A stretch of DNA of 64,000 nt. Origin: Treponema sp. Lineage in GTDB: Bacteria > Spirochaetota > Spirochaetia > Treponematales > Treponemataceae. Below, one piece after another: positions 33,723-42,789 of this stretch. The stretch covers positions 1 to 64,000 of the forward strand of contig JAEDJS010000002.1 of NCBI GenBank assembly GCA_016296205.1, in the 5' to 3' direction. Within the stretch, counting starts at the first letter, position 1. Each line of letters begins with the position of its first letter. Below the pieces are notes generated by a model that was given only the letters and a program-made list of their open reading frames with translations, made no database searches and was not told the DNA's origin. Made by a program: the position numbers and the translations under genes.

Positions 33723-35087
33723 ATGAAACACAACATCACCGATTACAATTTTTACCACATTTATCCATTGGGAATGTGCGGCGCTCTAAAACAAAACGAT
33801 TTTTCCCAGGCACCAGGAAATTGCATCAAAACACTTACATCAAAAATTGATTATCTCCTGGATTTAGGAATCAACGCAATTTACATCGGCCCACTTTTTG
33901 AATCAACAGCCCACGGCTACGACACAGTTGATTACTATTGGGTAGACCGCCGTCTTGGAACAAACGATGATTTAAAAAAATTTGTTAACGTCTGCCACCA
34001 GAATAATATTTGCGTAATTTTAGACGCTGTTTTTAATCACACTGGCCGAGATTTTTTTGCCTTCAAAGATTTACAAAACAATGGAATGAATTCCCAATAT
34101 AAAGACTGGTACAAAAATGTAAGATTTGATCAGCGTTCTCCAATGGGCGATAATTTTTCTTACGAAAACTGGGCAGGCTGCAATGACCTTGTTAAGTTGA
34201 ATGTAGACAATCCTCAGGTTCAGGAACATTTATTTGGGGCCGTAGAACACTGGATAAAAACTTTTAACATCGACGGATTAAGACTTGATGCCGCAGACGT
34301 GTTGAGTCCAAATTTCATGGAAAAACTCAGCATTTTTTGCCAGCAGAAAAAACCAGATTTCTGGTTGATGGGAGAAGTAGTTCACGGCGATTACAATAAC
34401 TGGGCAAAACCAGGCAGACTTGATTCTGTAACAAATTATCAGATTTACAAAAGCTTGTGGTCTGCTTTTAACAGTGGAAACATGCACGAGTTAGGTTACA
34501 ATTTAAACAGAGAAGTTGGCGATGGGGGAATTTATAAAAATTTCACACTCTACAACTTTTTGGATAACCACGACGTAAACAGAATTGCTTCAACTGTAAC
34601 CAAACAGGAATATCTGTACCCATTGTATGGTCTTTTGTACACAATTCCTGGAATTCCAAGCATTTATTACGGCAGCGAATATGGAATAAGAGGAGTAAGA
34701 AATCAGTGGGGCGACTCAGAATTACGTCCATCTGTACCCCCTTTCTGTACCCATTTGCCAGAATTTGCCCGACCTGCAACAAATTCCAGCAGTTTACAAA
34801 AATTTATCCGCCAATTATCCACCATCAGAAAAGAATACAAGTCTGTGCGGAATGGTAATTACAAACAAATTGGAATAAATATGAAGCAGCTGGCGTTTCT
34901 TAGAAGCTATCAGGATGAGGTTGCAATAATTGCAGTAAATAGTGATTCTTCAACACAAAAACTCTCACTGAACAATTTCCCCACCGGCAATTATTATGAT
35001 GCTTTAAACGACCAGTGGTTTACATCAGAACAATTAAAAAACATAGAAATCCCTGCTACATGGCTTAGAATTTTAATTAGGAAATAA
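33723..35087 (+). CDS. GH13 alpha-amylase family enzyme
   Basis: A 454-residue GH13 enzyme without signal peptide, so probably intracellular. Conserved regions: DAVFNHTGRDFF, DGLRLDAADVL with nucleophile D189, LMGEVVHG with acid/base E218, and FLDNHDVNRI with D284. It lacks the N-terminal domain of the first GH13 enzyme. The start is the ATG at 33723 with GGAG at the right distance; an ATG seven codons earlier lies inside the operator and is unlikely. It probably processes maltooligosaccharides together with the upstream glycosidase, under TetR control. A strong terminator follows. Confidence 0.88.
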   Translation: MKHNITDYNFYHIYPLGMCGALKQNDFSQAPGNCIKTLTSKIDYLLDLGINAIYIGPLFESTAHGYDTVDYYWVDRRLGTNDDLKKFVNVCHQNNICVILDAVFNHTGRDFFAFKDLQNNGMNSQYKDWYKNVRFDQRSPMGDNFSYENWAGCNDLVKLNVDNPQVQEHLFGAVEHWIKTFNIDGLRLDAADVLSPNFMEKLSIFCQQKKPDFWLMGEVVHGDYNNWAKPGRLDSVTNYQIYKSLWSAFNSGNMHELGYNLNREVGDGGIYKNFTLYNFLDNHDVNRIASTVTKQEYLYPLYGLLYTIPGIPSIYYGSEYGIRGVRNQWGDSELRPSVPPFCTHLPEFARPATNSSSLQKFIRQLSTIRKEYKSVRNGNYKQIGINMKQLAFLRSYQDEVAIIAVNSDSSTQKLSLNNFPTGNYYDALNDQWFTSEQLKNIEIPATWLRILIRK

Positions 35088-35119
35088 CAATCTGTACCTA
35101 TAATCTGTACCCATAAAAT

Positions 35120-35152
35120 AGCCGTAGACCCACAAATCTACGGCTTTTTTTT
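35120..35152 (+). terminator. terminator after the second GH13 gene
   Basis: AGCCGTAGA (35120-35128) pairs perfectly with TCTACGGCT (35137-35145), followed by eight T. Confidence 0.92.
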
Positions 35153-36074
35153 AATATATCACGTCGCCAAACAGCCTTCCAACAAGTTCAACCGCCATTA
35201 ATGCTGTCTGATTTCTTACATCCAATACAGGATTTACTTCTACAATTTCTGCACTACCAACTGTTCCTAGATTTGCCATTTCTTCCATTAACAGAAGTGC
35301 TTCCCGATAATTTAATCCCCCCGGAAGTGGAATACCTGTTCCAGGTGCATACATTGGATCCAGAGCGTCCATATCAAAACTAACATGAACAACATCGCAA
35401 TGAGTTTTAAAAAACAGTTTAACCTTTTTAAGAATTTCTGCAAAACCAAGCCGATCTATATCACTCATAGTCCAAGCAGTTACCCCAGCTTGCTTCATCA
35501 ATTCCCGTTCACCTTTATCAATATCTCTTAATCCAACATAGCAGATATTTTTTGGATCGATTTTAACACCTTCTTTATATAAATTCACAAGTTCTGGAAT
35601 TCCATATCCTGCACTGGCACTCAAACATTGCCCATGAATATTTCCTGTAGGAGAAGTTTCTGTTGTATTAAAATCGCCATGAGCATCAACATAAAGAATT
35701 CCCATTTTTTTCCCGCTTAATTTATATGCAGAACTTAACCCTGCAATTGTTCCCAACGCAATAGAATGGTCGCCACCAAGCACAAGAGGAAAGTCTCCAT
35801 TATTTACGCAATTTTCTACAGATTGAGCAAGACTCGTACAAGCTTCTACAATAGGCCCCAAATATTTAGCCTTTGGATTTTCACCTACTTCTGCAAATTC
35901 CTGAGCCACTGCCTTACTGTCCATTTTCATAGGGCATTCATTTTTTGTAATTTCATGGCCAAGGGATTCAATTTTCTGTCTTAATCCTGCAAGACGTATT
36001 GCACTAGGTCCCATATCACTACCATGACGGCTGGCACCATAATCCAATGGCATTTCAAATATTTCTACATTCAT
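35151..36074 (-). CDS. arginase
   Basis: A 307-residue enzyme of the ureohydrolase fold that hydrolyses arginine to ornithine and urea. The manganese ligands are visible in GGDHSIALG (near 99), DAHGDFNT (near 127) and SFDMDALDPMYAPG (near 231). The N-terminal YGASRHGSDMGPSAIR and the substrate loop TGNIHGQ favour arginase over agmatinase. It is a lone gene convergent to the amylase gene, with no arginine transporter or ornithine gene beside it. Its link to carbamoyl phosphate or argA elsewhere in the window is only metabolic. Confidence 0.9.
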   Translation of the reverse strand: MNVEIFEMPLDYGASRHGSDMGPSAIRLAGLRQKIESLGHEITKNECPMKMDSKAVAQEFAEVGENPKAKYLGPIVEACTSLAQSVENCVNNGDFPLVLGGDHSIALGTIAGLSSAYKLSGKKMGILYVDAHGDFNTTETSPTGNIHGQCLSASAGYGIPELVNLYKEGVKIDPKNICYVGLRDIDKGERELMKQAGVTAWTMSDIDRLGFAEILKKVKLFFKTHCDVVHVSFDMDALDPMYAPGTGIPLPGGLNYREALLLMEEMANLGTVGSAEIVEVNPVLDVRNQTALMAVELVGRLFGDVIY

Positions 36075-36210
36075 ACCTAAAATATAACGCTAAAAATTAA
36101 GAGAGGCAAGTTCAAATTTTTATTAAATATTCAATAAAAATCAATTTGTATATGGTTTTTTTCTATTTAATTGGTTATAATTTAAATATTCCAAATATGG
36201 GAGAAATATT

Positions 36211-37794
36211 ATGGCCAAAAGTAAAGTAAGTACAGAAAAAGAAGAAGTTAAAAAGACTTCAAAAAAAGTTGAATCAAAATCAACTGCAAAAACTAAAAAA
36301 ACAAGCTCAACAACAAAATCAACTGCAAAAAGCACAAAATCCGAAAAAGCTTCTGCAAAATCAATTGCTTCAGAAAAAACAGCAAAAATTTCCAGTGCAG
36401 AAAAAATGGAATTTGAAATTGAATGTGAAAAAATGAGCACACTTGTTCAGAAACAAAGAGATTTCTTTGCAACCGGAACAACAAAATCAATTTCATTTAG
36501 AAAACGTCAGCTTACTATTCTTTACAATACAATTAAAAGACATCAGAACGATATTCTGGAAGCCCTTCGCCTTGATTTGTGTAAAGGAAAATTTGAAGCT
36601 TTTGCCTGCGAAATTGGTCTTACATTATCAGAAATTTCTCACGTAAAACGTCACCTCAACAAATGGTCAAAACCAAAAAGCTGCCACCAGCCTATTACAA
36701 CCTTACTTTCAAGTGCAAAACTTTATCCAGAACCATATGGTGTTACTTTAATCATGAGTCCCTGGAATTATCCATTCCTTCTTACTATGGAACCACTCAT
36801 TGCATCTCTTGCTGCTGGTAACTGTGCAATAGTTAAACCTAGCCGTTACAGTAAATACACAAGCGAAATGCTGCAGAGAATCATTAAAGAAGCATTCAAC
36901 AAGGAATATGTTTCTATTGTTACTGGCGGACACATTCAGAATCAGGCATTACTTGAACAGAAATTCGATTACATTTTCTTTACAGGAAGCAAAACTGTTG
37001 GAAAAATCGTAATGGAAAAAGCTTCAAAATATCTTACTCCTGTTACTTTGGAATTAGGTGGAAAAAGCCCAGTAATTATTGATAAATCTGCAAACATTAA
37101 ACTTGCTGCAAAAAGACTTGTCTGGGGAAAATTAATCAACGCCGGACAAACATGTATTGCTCCAGATTACATCATGGTTCACGAATCACTTAAAAAACAT
37201 TTGATTACTGCATTAAAAGAAGAAATTACAAAGCAGTACACAGAAGAACCTTTAAACAATCCGGACTATCCAAAAATCATTAACCAGAAACATTTTGAAA
37301 GACTTAAAGGACTTGTTCCAGAAGCAAAATGTGATCCTACAACAAACAAAATTTCTCCAACAGTTATAGACTTAGGTGAACTTGGTTCTAAAACAGCTAA
37401 ATCTCATCCTCTCATGCAGGAAGAAATTTTTGGACCATTCTTCCCCATAATGAGTTACAATGATTTGAACGCTGTTATTAAACATGTTAACAGTGGGGAT
37501 AAACCTCTTGCACTTTATTTATTTGCTAATAATAAAGAAGTTGAAAACAAAATAATCAAAAATATTTCCTATGGTGGAGGTTGTATTAACGACTGTATTG
37601 AACACATTATTTCAAGCAATACACCATTTGGTGGCGTTGGCGAAAGCGGAATGGGTTGCTACCACGGAAAATTTGGTTTCGACACATTCAGCCATTACAA
37701 AACAGTTATGAAAAAATCTTCAATAATTGAATTAGACATGATTTATGGTCCCCACAAAGATGAAGTAGGAATCCTTAAATATTTCATGAAATAA
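36211..37794 (+). CDS. aldehyde dehydrogenase with a Lys/Ser/Thr-rich N-terminal extension
   Basis: A 527-residue ALDH-family enzyme oxidising an aldehyde to the acid with NAD(P). The core resembles class 3 ALDHs (fatty or coniferyl aldehyde type): GVTLIMSPWNYPFLLTMEPL, catalytic Glu in LELGGKSPV near 279, catalytic Cys in NAGQTCIAPDY near 313, and the terminal PFGGVGESGMGCYHGKFGFDTFSHYK. Before it lies an unusual 70-residue tail made mostly of Lys, Ser, Thr, Ala and Glu (TAKTKKTSSTTKSTAK). The ATG has GGGAG upstream and no internal start in this region fits better, so the extension is likely real. Confidence 0.88.
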   Translation: MAKSKVSTEKEEVKKTSKKVESKSTAKTKKTSSTTKSTAKSTKSEKASAKSIASEKTAKISSAEKMEFEIECEKMSTLVQKQRDFFATGTTKSISFRKRQLTILYNTIKRHQNDILEALRLDLCKGKFEAFACEIGLTLSEISHVKRHLNKWSKPKSCHQPITTLLSSAKLYPEPYGVTLIMSPWNYPFLLTMEPLIASLAAGNCAIVKPSRYSKYTSEMLQRIIKEAFNKEYVSIVTGGHIQNQALLEQKFDYIFFTGSKTVGKIVMEKASKYLTPVTLELGGKSPVIIDKSANIKLAAKRLVWGKLINAGQTCIAPDYIMVHESLKKHLITALKEEITKQYTEEPLNNPDYPKIINQKHFERLKGLVPEAKCDPTTNKISPTVIDLGELGSKTAKSHPLMQEEIFGPFFPIMSYNDLNAVIKHVNSGDKPLALYLFANNKEVENKIIKNISYGGGCINDCIEHIISSNTPFGGVGESGMGCYHGKFGFDTFSHYKTVMKKSSIIELDMIYGPHKDEVGILKYFMK

Positions 37795-37847
37795 ATAATT
37801 CATAAGTTTAAAAATTTGAAAGGGTTGTCCAAGAAATTAGTAGCATA

Positions 37848-37972
37848 GCGTCATCCTTACGCAGATGTGTCATCCTCCCGCAGACGTGTCATCCTTACGC
37901 AGATGTGTCATCCTGAACTTGTTTCAGGATCTCTCTTGCAAAGAGATTCCGGATCAGGTCCGGAATGACAGA
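37848..37972 (+). repeat. tandem CATCCTTACGCAGA units and one composite palindromic repeat
   Basis: Three tandem units of about 19 bases (GTCATCCTTACGCAGATGT, with the middle one changed to CTCCCGCAGACGT) are followed by one full GTCATCCTGAAC...GGAATGACA unit of the same type as the repeats at 7 and 19 kb. It fills the gap between the convergent aldehyde dehydrogenase and glycosylase genes. Confidence 0.75.
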
Positions 37973-38002
37973 GGCTTAATACTTTTGGGCAACCCCTTTT
38001 TT

Positions 38003-38752
38003 CTATTTAAAAATTTCCTTCTTATGAAAATTGCCTAGTTCCTTTAACAAACTATCGGTAGTTAACAAAGGATTTTTTGATTTATATTCCTTCAAATCAA
38101 TAGAAAACCTGTTCATGCTAAAATGCTGAAAAACTAACAACCGTTCGTAACAACCATTTGGTAGTTCAACTAACCATCGTTTTAATTCATTTCTATACCC
38201 TAAAAACAGGCCCTTTTCCTTTAATTCACTATATCCAACAATCCACAAACTAACGTTCGGAAGTTTACTAACCAATTCTGCAGTTTTACGAGCCATCCAC
38301 AATTGGCTTTCTTCTATCAACTTTTTTACCTCAAAACTACCGTTAGTTAATAAATATTTTAAATGTTTTGTCTTAGCAGTGTGAACCGGTGTTTTATTCA
38401 ATATAATAACATTTTTTCTAAAATCTATTTTTAACTCAGGATTATTTTTAAAAAAACTGTCCCCAAGTTTTCCAGCCTGGCCAACCAAATATTTTTGATT
38501 TTTGTCTAATTGTTCATCTTTGCCAGGATTGTCGCCAATTACAATTAATTTGATTTCACTTTCGGCAGTAATCTCATCCAATGATTTGTTATAAACCACA
38601 GTGTGTTCAATGGAATATTCTGGAGTATCAAAAGCGGCAGCCTGTTTCTGCAAAATTTTTAACTCGTTTCCAAATTGATTTTCCCAATGGTTACAGAGTT
38701 TTTTATATTGATTTCTAAAATTGCAAAACACTTCCCATTCTAAAACAGTCAT
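38003..38752 (-). CDS. uracil-DNA glycosylase superfamily protein
   Basis: A 249-residue protein with a UDG-like fold. The active-site block IVIGDNPGKDEQLDKNQKYLVGQAGKLGDSFF (near residues 68-98) resembles the GxxPGxxE motif of uracil-DNA glycosylases, but the pattern is unusual and no iron-sulfur cysteines are seen. NKTPVHTAKTKHL is a second family block. The ATG at 38752 overlaps the stop of the GNAT gene as ATGA, with GAGGTG upstream. It is the last gene of a coupled three-gene unit. The coding DNA contains at least five palindromic words of the ACCGAAC/GTTCGGT type. Enzyme activity is uncertain. Confidence 0.65.
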   Translation of the reverse strand: MTVLEWEVFCNFRNQYKKLCNHWENQFGNELKILQKQAAAFDTPEYSIEHTVVYNKSLDEITAESEIKLIVIGDNPGKDEQLDKNQKYLVGQAGKLGDSFFKNNPELKIDFRKNVIILNKTPVHTAKTKHLKYLLTNGSFEVKKLIEESQLWMARKTAELVSKLPNVSLWIVGYSELKEKGLFLGYRNELKRWLVELPNGCYERLLVFQHFSMNRFSIDLKEYKSKNPLLTTDSLLKELGNFHKKEIFK

Positions 38753-39291
38753 GGGCACCTCATTAAAATTCCATTTGATTTTTTTCCACTGGTTGAATCA
38801 AAAAAATTTTCAAGTATACAATATTCTTCAAATCCATAATCACTGTAAATTTTTTTTGCACCTTTCCAGTTTTCATTTACAAGCAAAACCTTCTGCTTTA
38901 CTTGAGGAAATTTTTCCTGAATTTTATTAATACATTCACCGAATAAAAATTTTCCCAAACCTTTACCACGATATTCCGAACTAACCGCAATTGAACTTAT
39001 ATACAATGTATTACCATCAACATTATGCAACTTAGCCGCTGAATGTCCTAATAAAAAATAATCAGAAGCTTCTTCTTGCTCCGGAATTTTATTCCAGATT
39101 TCACTTGCAAAATATCCAGCAATTTTTTCCTGAGAATTTTTCTGCTCAACTAAAACAAAAAAGCCCGCTGAAAAAGTCAGCAGGCGATCTTCAAACACTT
39201 TAATATTTTCAGCAATTCCAGGAATAAATGAATTGTTTTCTACTTCCATAATTCCTGGTAAATCGCTGAGATTAGCTGTTCTTACAATCAT
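38749..39291 (-). CDS. GNAT family N-acetyltransferase
   Basis: A 180-residue acetyltransferase. The acetyl-CoA-binding block SSEYRGKGLGKFLFGECINKI and the following LLVNENWKGAKKIYSDYGFEEYCIL (near residues 105-160) are RimI-like. The substrate is unknown; protein N-terminal or small-molecule amines are possible. It starts within the stop of the lipoprotein gene (ATGA overlap at 39288-39291) and ends within the start of the glycosylase gene, so translation of all three is coupled. Confidence 0.82.
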   Translation of the reverse strand: MIVRTANLSDLPGIMEVENNSFIPGIAENIKVFEDRLLTFSAGFFVLVEQKNSQEKIAGYFASEIWNKIPEQEEASDYFLLGHSAAKLHNVDGNTLYISSIAVSSEYRGKGLGKFLFGECINKIQEKFPQVKQKVLLVNENWKGAKKIYSDYGFEEYCILENFFDSTSGKKSNGILMRCP

Positions 39292-39929
39292 TTCTTTTCT
39301 TCAACGTGAAATTTACTGTCTGTGATTCTGTATGTTACTTTAACAGTTTCATCAGGAAGCTTTTCTTCGTTCTTTTTTCCAACGCTAAAGAATGCCATTA
39401 CACCGTTTGTTGCTTTAGAAATTGGAGCAATGTTTGCAATCAGTTTTGTTCCATTACAAGAAACATCCCATTTGCCGTTAGAATTTTTTTCTACTCTAAT
39501 TGAATTAACTTGATCGTATCCTTTTACAATAGCACCATTTTCATAAAAGTAAGCGGTTCCGGAATTGTTTTCTTCTACGAGATCTGTATAAGCTCCACCC
39601 ATACATTTATAGCAGGCATATTCACCATCAGTGTTAATTTCAAAACGAATGTAATTATTCAATTTTCCATCTGAAGTTGGTTTTGAGTAACCAAAAATCA
39701 TTCCATAAGCTGCCTTCTGATAACCAGCAGATTTTTTAAATTCACTTTCAATCATGTCAAACTGACCAAGTTCTGGTGTTGTAAAAAAGTAACCGCAGTT
39801 TTCCTGATCTCTAAGTTCTGCAACAGCCCAATCAGTTGTTAATTTTGAAACTTCTTCAGTTGTACCACAAGAAACAAAACAAAAAGCTGTAACGCCAATT
39901 GCCAAAAGTGTAGAAATTACCTTTTTCAT
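39288..39929 (-). CDS. lipoprotein of unknown function
   Basis: A 213-residue lipoprotein; the signal peptide ends in the lipobox FVSC. The mature part starts GTTEEVSKLTTDWAVAELRDQE and has beta-rich segments (YIRFEINTDGEYACYKCMGGAY, AIVKGYDQVNSIRVEKNSNGKWDVSCNG). No family is recognised. The ATG at 39929 is chosen over one 16 codons earlier because AGAGAGG lies seven bases before it and the signal peptide then begins correctly (MKKVISTLLAIG). It heads the coupled unit with the GNAT and glycosylase genes. Confidence 0.7.
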   Translation of the reverse strand: MKKVISTLLAIGVTAFCFVSCGTTEEVSKLTTDWAVAELRDQENCGYFFTTPELGQFDMIESEFKKSAGYQKAAYGMIFGYSKPTSDGKLNNYIRFEINTDGEYACYKCMGGAYTDLVEENNSGTAYFYENGAIVKGYDQVNSIRVEKNSNGKWDVSCNGTKLIANIAPISKATNGVMAFFSVGKKNEEKLPDETVKVTYRITDSKFHVEEKK

Positions 39930-39991
39930 TTTTTCCTCTCTTTTTAAATTCCTTAAAGAATTTAAATCTATTATCAATTATAATAAATTTT

Positions 39992-40492
39992 TTATTCATT
40001 GTCATCAACTTTTGTATAATCCCAATTATGTTTAGGATATCGGCCTTTCATTTCTTTGCAAATTTCTGGCCATGTATTTTTCCAAAAATTTTTCAAATCG
40101 TTTGTAATCTGCAAAGGTCTTCTTGCCGGTGAAAGAAGTTTTAGCAGAACAGGAACACCCAATATTTCCGGAGTATCCATTATTCCAAAAATCTGTTGAA
40201 TTATTATTTCTAATACAGGTTGAATTTCCTGGCCCTTTTGCTCATAGGTTATTTTTCGCTTACGACCGTTAGTAAGTTGCAGCTCAAAGGGAACAGTTTT
40301 ATCCAATCTGGCCCCATCTAAATACCAGTATAATGCTTCAAACACAATATTTGTGGTTACAGATTGACCATTAACGAACGGTAGTAGCCACTGAGAAGCA
40401 GATTTGTTTAAATTTTCCACCTTGTAAACATACGAACAATCGTTAGTCTGTTTTCCATAATCTTCTGGAGAAGCTTTTAACTGTTTGGTTTT
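39992..40492 (-). pseudogene. hrpB: hrpB remnant, C-terminal part
   Basis: The open frame (stop-free from 40492) ends with LLSPARRPLQITNDLKNFWKNTWPEICKEMKGRYPKHNW, the diagnostic HrpB C-terminal domain of DEAH-type helicases. There is no natural start; the piece begins with a GTG inside the domain or at a stop codon at 40495-40493. It is separated from the helicase-core pieces by the HindIII-type restriction-modification genes. Together with 42436-42750 and 42790-42990 it is a single broken hrpB gene. Confidence 0.85.
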
Positions 40493-40530
40493 TTAGAACA
40501 ATGAGTTAAACTTCTTGTTATGCGATTTTG

Positions 40531-41418
40531 CTATAAGCGTTTAAGAATATTATTATAGTAAGTTTTGTTGATTTCAAAACCTATATATTCCCGATTCAGA
40601 TTTTTTGCTGCAACTAAAGTTGTTCCACAACCACAAAAAGGATCTAAAACAACTTGTTTTTCTTTAGTAACTAATTTAATCAATATTTCCATTAATGAAA
40701 CAGCTTTTTGTGTAGGGTGTAATCCTCTATCAGAAGCTTCGGTTTTTACTTTTAATATATTGGAACAAATTTCAAGACCAGAATTTAGCGTATCGGATTG
40801 CTTTAATGCAGCTTCATTATAACCGCCTACTTCATAATTAATTATGTTATCAGTAAGTGTTCCTCCGATTGGATACGGTTTCATAAACCAAAGTATGGGC
40901 TCAAAAAGGGGTCTTAGATTTCCAATTTTCCAACCTTCCCATTTTTGAGAATTTTCAGTGTCATTTCTCCTGTCAAAAACACAGCTTACTCTTTGTGCGC
41001 GATAAGCAGCTGCATCTTTTTCCCAAGAAATCATATCTTTAAAAATAAAGCCTGAATCTTCCATGGCACATATGCAACGATGAGCCATTCTTCTACCTGC
41101 GAAAATAAAACAACTTGCACCGGGTTTTAATACTCTATACCAATCAGGAGCCCATTTTAAACACCATTCATAATATTCTTTTGAAATTTTCTTATCTGCT
41201 TCGGACCAGCCATTTAAAGGCTTACCACGACTTTTAAAAACGGTACTTTTTGCTTGTGCAGGACTAGAACCCAACAAGGCACTGTTTGTATTATTATGAA
41301 GAACATCCCATTCATCATAATTAATTCCATACGGAATATCAGAAAGAATAAGATGAATTGATTCATCATCAAGAGTCTTTATTAATTCGAGAGAATCTCC
41401 AAGTTCAACTCTGTTCAT
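40531..41418 (-). CDS. HindIII-family DNA adenine methyltransferase
   Basis: A 296-residue N6-adenine methyltransferase. The catalytic motif IV is DIPYGINYDEWD near residue 29 (an Ile replaces the first Pro of DPPY). The SAM-binding motif I is DPFCGCGTTLVAAKNLNREYIGFEIN near the C-terminus, so the order is that of the beta class. LHPTQKAVSLMEILIKLV lies between. It should protect the site cut by the neighbouring endonuclease, predicted AAGCTT. The ATG at 41418 is favoured because AGGAG lies six bases ahead; an ATG two codons earlier is possible. It overlaps the endonuclease gene end. Confidence 0.85.
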   Translation of the reverse strand: MNRVELGDSLELIKTLDDESIHLILSDIPYGINYDEWDVLHNNTNSALLGSSPAQAKSTVFKSRGKPLNGWSEADKKISKEYYEWCLKWAPDWYRVLKPGASCFIFAGRRMAHRCICAMEDSGFIFKDMISWEKDAAAYRAQRVSCVFDRRNDTENSQKWEGWKIGNLRPLFEPILWFMKPYPIGGTLTDNIINYEVGGYNEAALKQSDTLNSGLEICSNILKVKTEASDRGLHPTQKAVSLMEILIKLVTKEKQVVLDPFCGCGTTLVAAKNLNREYIGFEINKTYYNNILKRL

Positions 41419-42304
41419 CGACATCTCCTAAACTTGACAGATAAGAATTAATTACAGAAATTTTCTCTTCTAATTTTGTTTCTTTTATCAATTCAGAAAT
41501 TGCTTGTTCATGCGTATATTTTTTTATTTCTTCTATTTTATCTTCGCAATAGGCAAGTTCCAAACTGCCACGTTTTACAATAATCAATTTTTGCTCTTTT
41601 AAAAGTTTTAAGAATGAAGAAATATCCATACCTAATTTTTTTGCTACAAAAGAATTGATTTTAGGAAGGAAACAACATTTTGCATTTTCATAAGAAATCT
41701 TAGAATCCCTGACAAGCATTGATGAGCTATTCCAAATTGTTTCTAGAGAAAAATTTTCATTTTCAGAAATGTTATTATCCAAGAGAATTGAAATATGTTC
41801 CCATGCAAATAAACATACATTGTCGTCCAAAGCCGTTTTATATATTTGACTCTCTGATTTCGGATATTGAAAGTACGGAGAGACTAAAACTGCATATTCA
41901 TTTTCTTCCCCACGCCAATTACTTAAAGCAGCTACCTTAAAATCCTTTTGATTTTTAGCTGTTCGACTCATTCTAAAGCATTTTGCATCAGCAACTAAAC
42001 TATATTTATGATATAAACTCTCTGCAATTACATCTGCACTGTCGGCACGTTCTGCTACAGCTTTTGATTTTAGTCCTAACATTCTGAAACATCGTGCCAA
42101 AATAACATCAGAAGATTTCGAAAAGAGTTTTTCTTCAGAGGAGCTTGCTTTTATACATTCTGGAATAGTTCCGATTTCTTTTACGATTATTTTAATATCA
42201 TTATCAGATAAGGAATCTACATATTCAATAACTTTCTTCGTCTGTTCCTTAAAAGAACCGTTGTCTGAAAATTCTAAGATTTTATTTAAGAAGTTCTGAA
42301 ACAT
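41405..42304 (-). CDS. HindIII-family type II restriction endonuclease
   Basis: A 299-residue protein, the same length as HindIII (300). It resembles HindIII as I remember it through SSSEEKLFSKSSDVILARCFRMLGLKSK, the central LVADAKCFRMSRTAKNQKDFKV and YAVLVSPYFQYPKSESQI. The catalytic Asp and Lys of a PD-(D/E)xK-like nuclease lie in VADAK near residues 108-112. Predicted to cut AAGCTT. The ATG at 42304 has GGGAGAA upstream; an earlier TTG is not needed. The methyltransferase gene follows with a short overlap. Both interrupt hrpB. The window has many AAGCTT sites, so host DNA must be methylated if the enzyme is active. Confidence 0.88.
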   Translation of the reverse strand: MFQNFLNKILEFSDNGSFKEQTKKVIEYVDSLSDNDIKIIVKEIGTIPECIKASSSEEKLFSKSSDVILARCFRMLGLKSKAVAERADSADVIAESLYHKYSLVADAKCFRMSRTAKNQKDFKVAALSNWRGEENEYAVLVSPYFQYPKSESQIYKTALDDNVCLFAWEHISILLDNNISENENFSLETIWNSSSMLVRDSKISYENAKCCFLPKINSFVAKKLGMDISSFLKLLKEQKLIIVKRGSLELAYCEDKIEEIKKYTHEQAISELIKETKLEEKISVINSYLSSLGDVDEQS

Positions 42305-42435
42305 ATTTTCTCCCAACTTTTTAAATATATCAAATTTTACAAAAAATTTATATAGCTAAAGTCCATATTATAGAATTTCCAAACAAGCGCCTCAAGTAGC
42401 GGGCGTCCACATAACAATTTTTCCGTAGCAGGTAT

Positions 42436-42750
42436 TTAATGACTTGTTGATTTTTTAGTTTCCTGATTAAATTTAATCTCTTCTTTTTCCACCGAATGTA
42501 AATTCAAAAAATCAACTGCACATTCAAGAACAAGATTCATTAAATCACTTCTCAAAATTTCTGGTGGCGTTTCTGCAATTCTTTTATCACATTCATTCCA
42601 AAGGCGAACACATTTTCCTGGCCCAACACGTCCCGCTCTACCTTTCCTCTGTTCTGCGCTAAACACACTTTCTACACGGGTTTCCAAAGTTTCCATTCCA
42701 ATTTGAGGATTAAAATAATTTATCCTGCTATAACCGGAATCAATTACAAC
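42436..42750 (-). pseudogene. hrpB: hrpB remnant, helicase C-terminal core
   Basis: From 42750 the frame reads VVIDSGYSRINYFNPQIGMETLETR, then SVFSAEQRKGRAGRVGPGKCVRLW, helicase motifs V and VI of HrpB/DEAH helicases, then PPEILRSDLMNLVLECA. It begins right after an in-frame TAA and ends with unrelated residues and a stop at 42436. Motifs Ia to IV, which should precede it, are missing: the N-terminal piece ends only 40 bases upstream. The gene has thus lost about 230 codons at this junction. Confidence 0.85.
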
Positions 42751-42789
42751 TTAGAATAGCTTCTGTTAAAAATATTTAATTTTGTATTT

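Noticed and set aside
37848..37972. CRISPR array from the three tandem 19-base units
   Set aside because: There are no unique spacers between units; they abut directly and run into a palindromic repeat.
38003..38752. Family 4 uracil-DNA glycosylase
   Set aside because: The iron-sulfur cysteines of that family are absent; only the general UDG superfamily can be supported.
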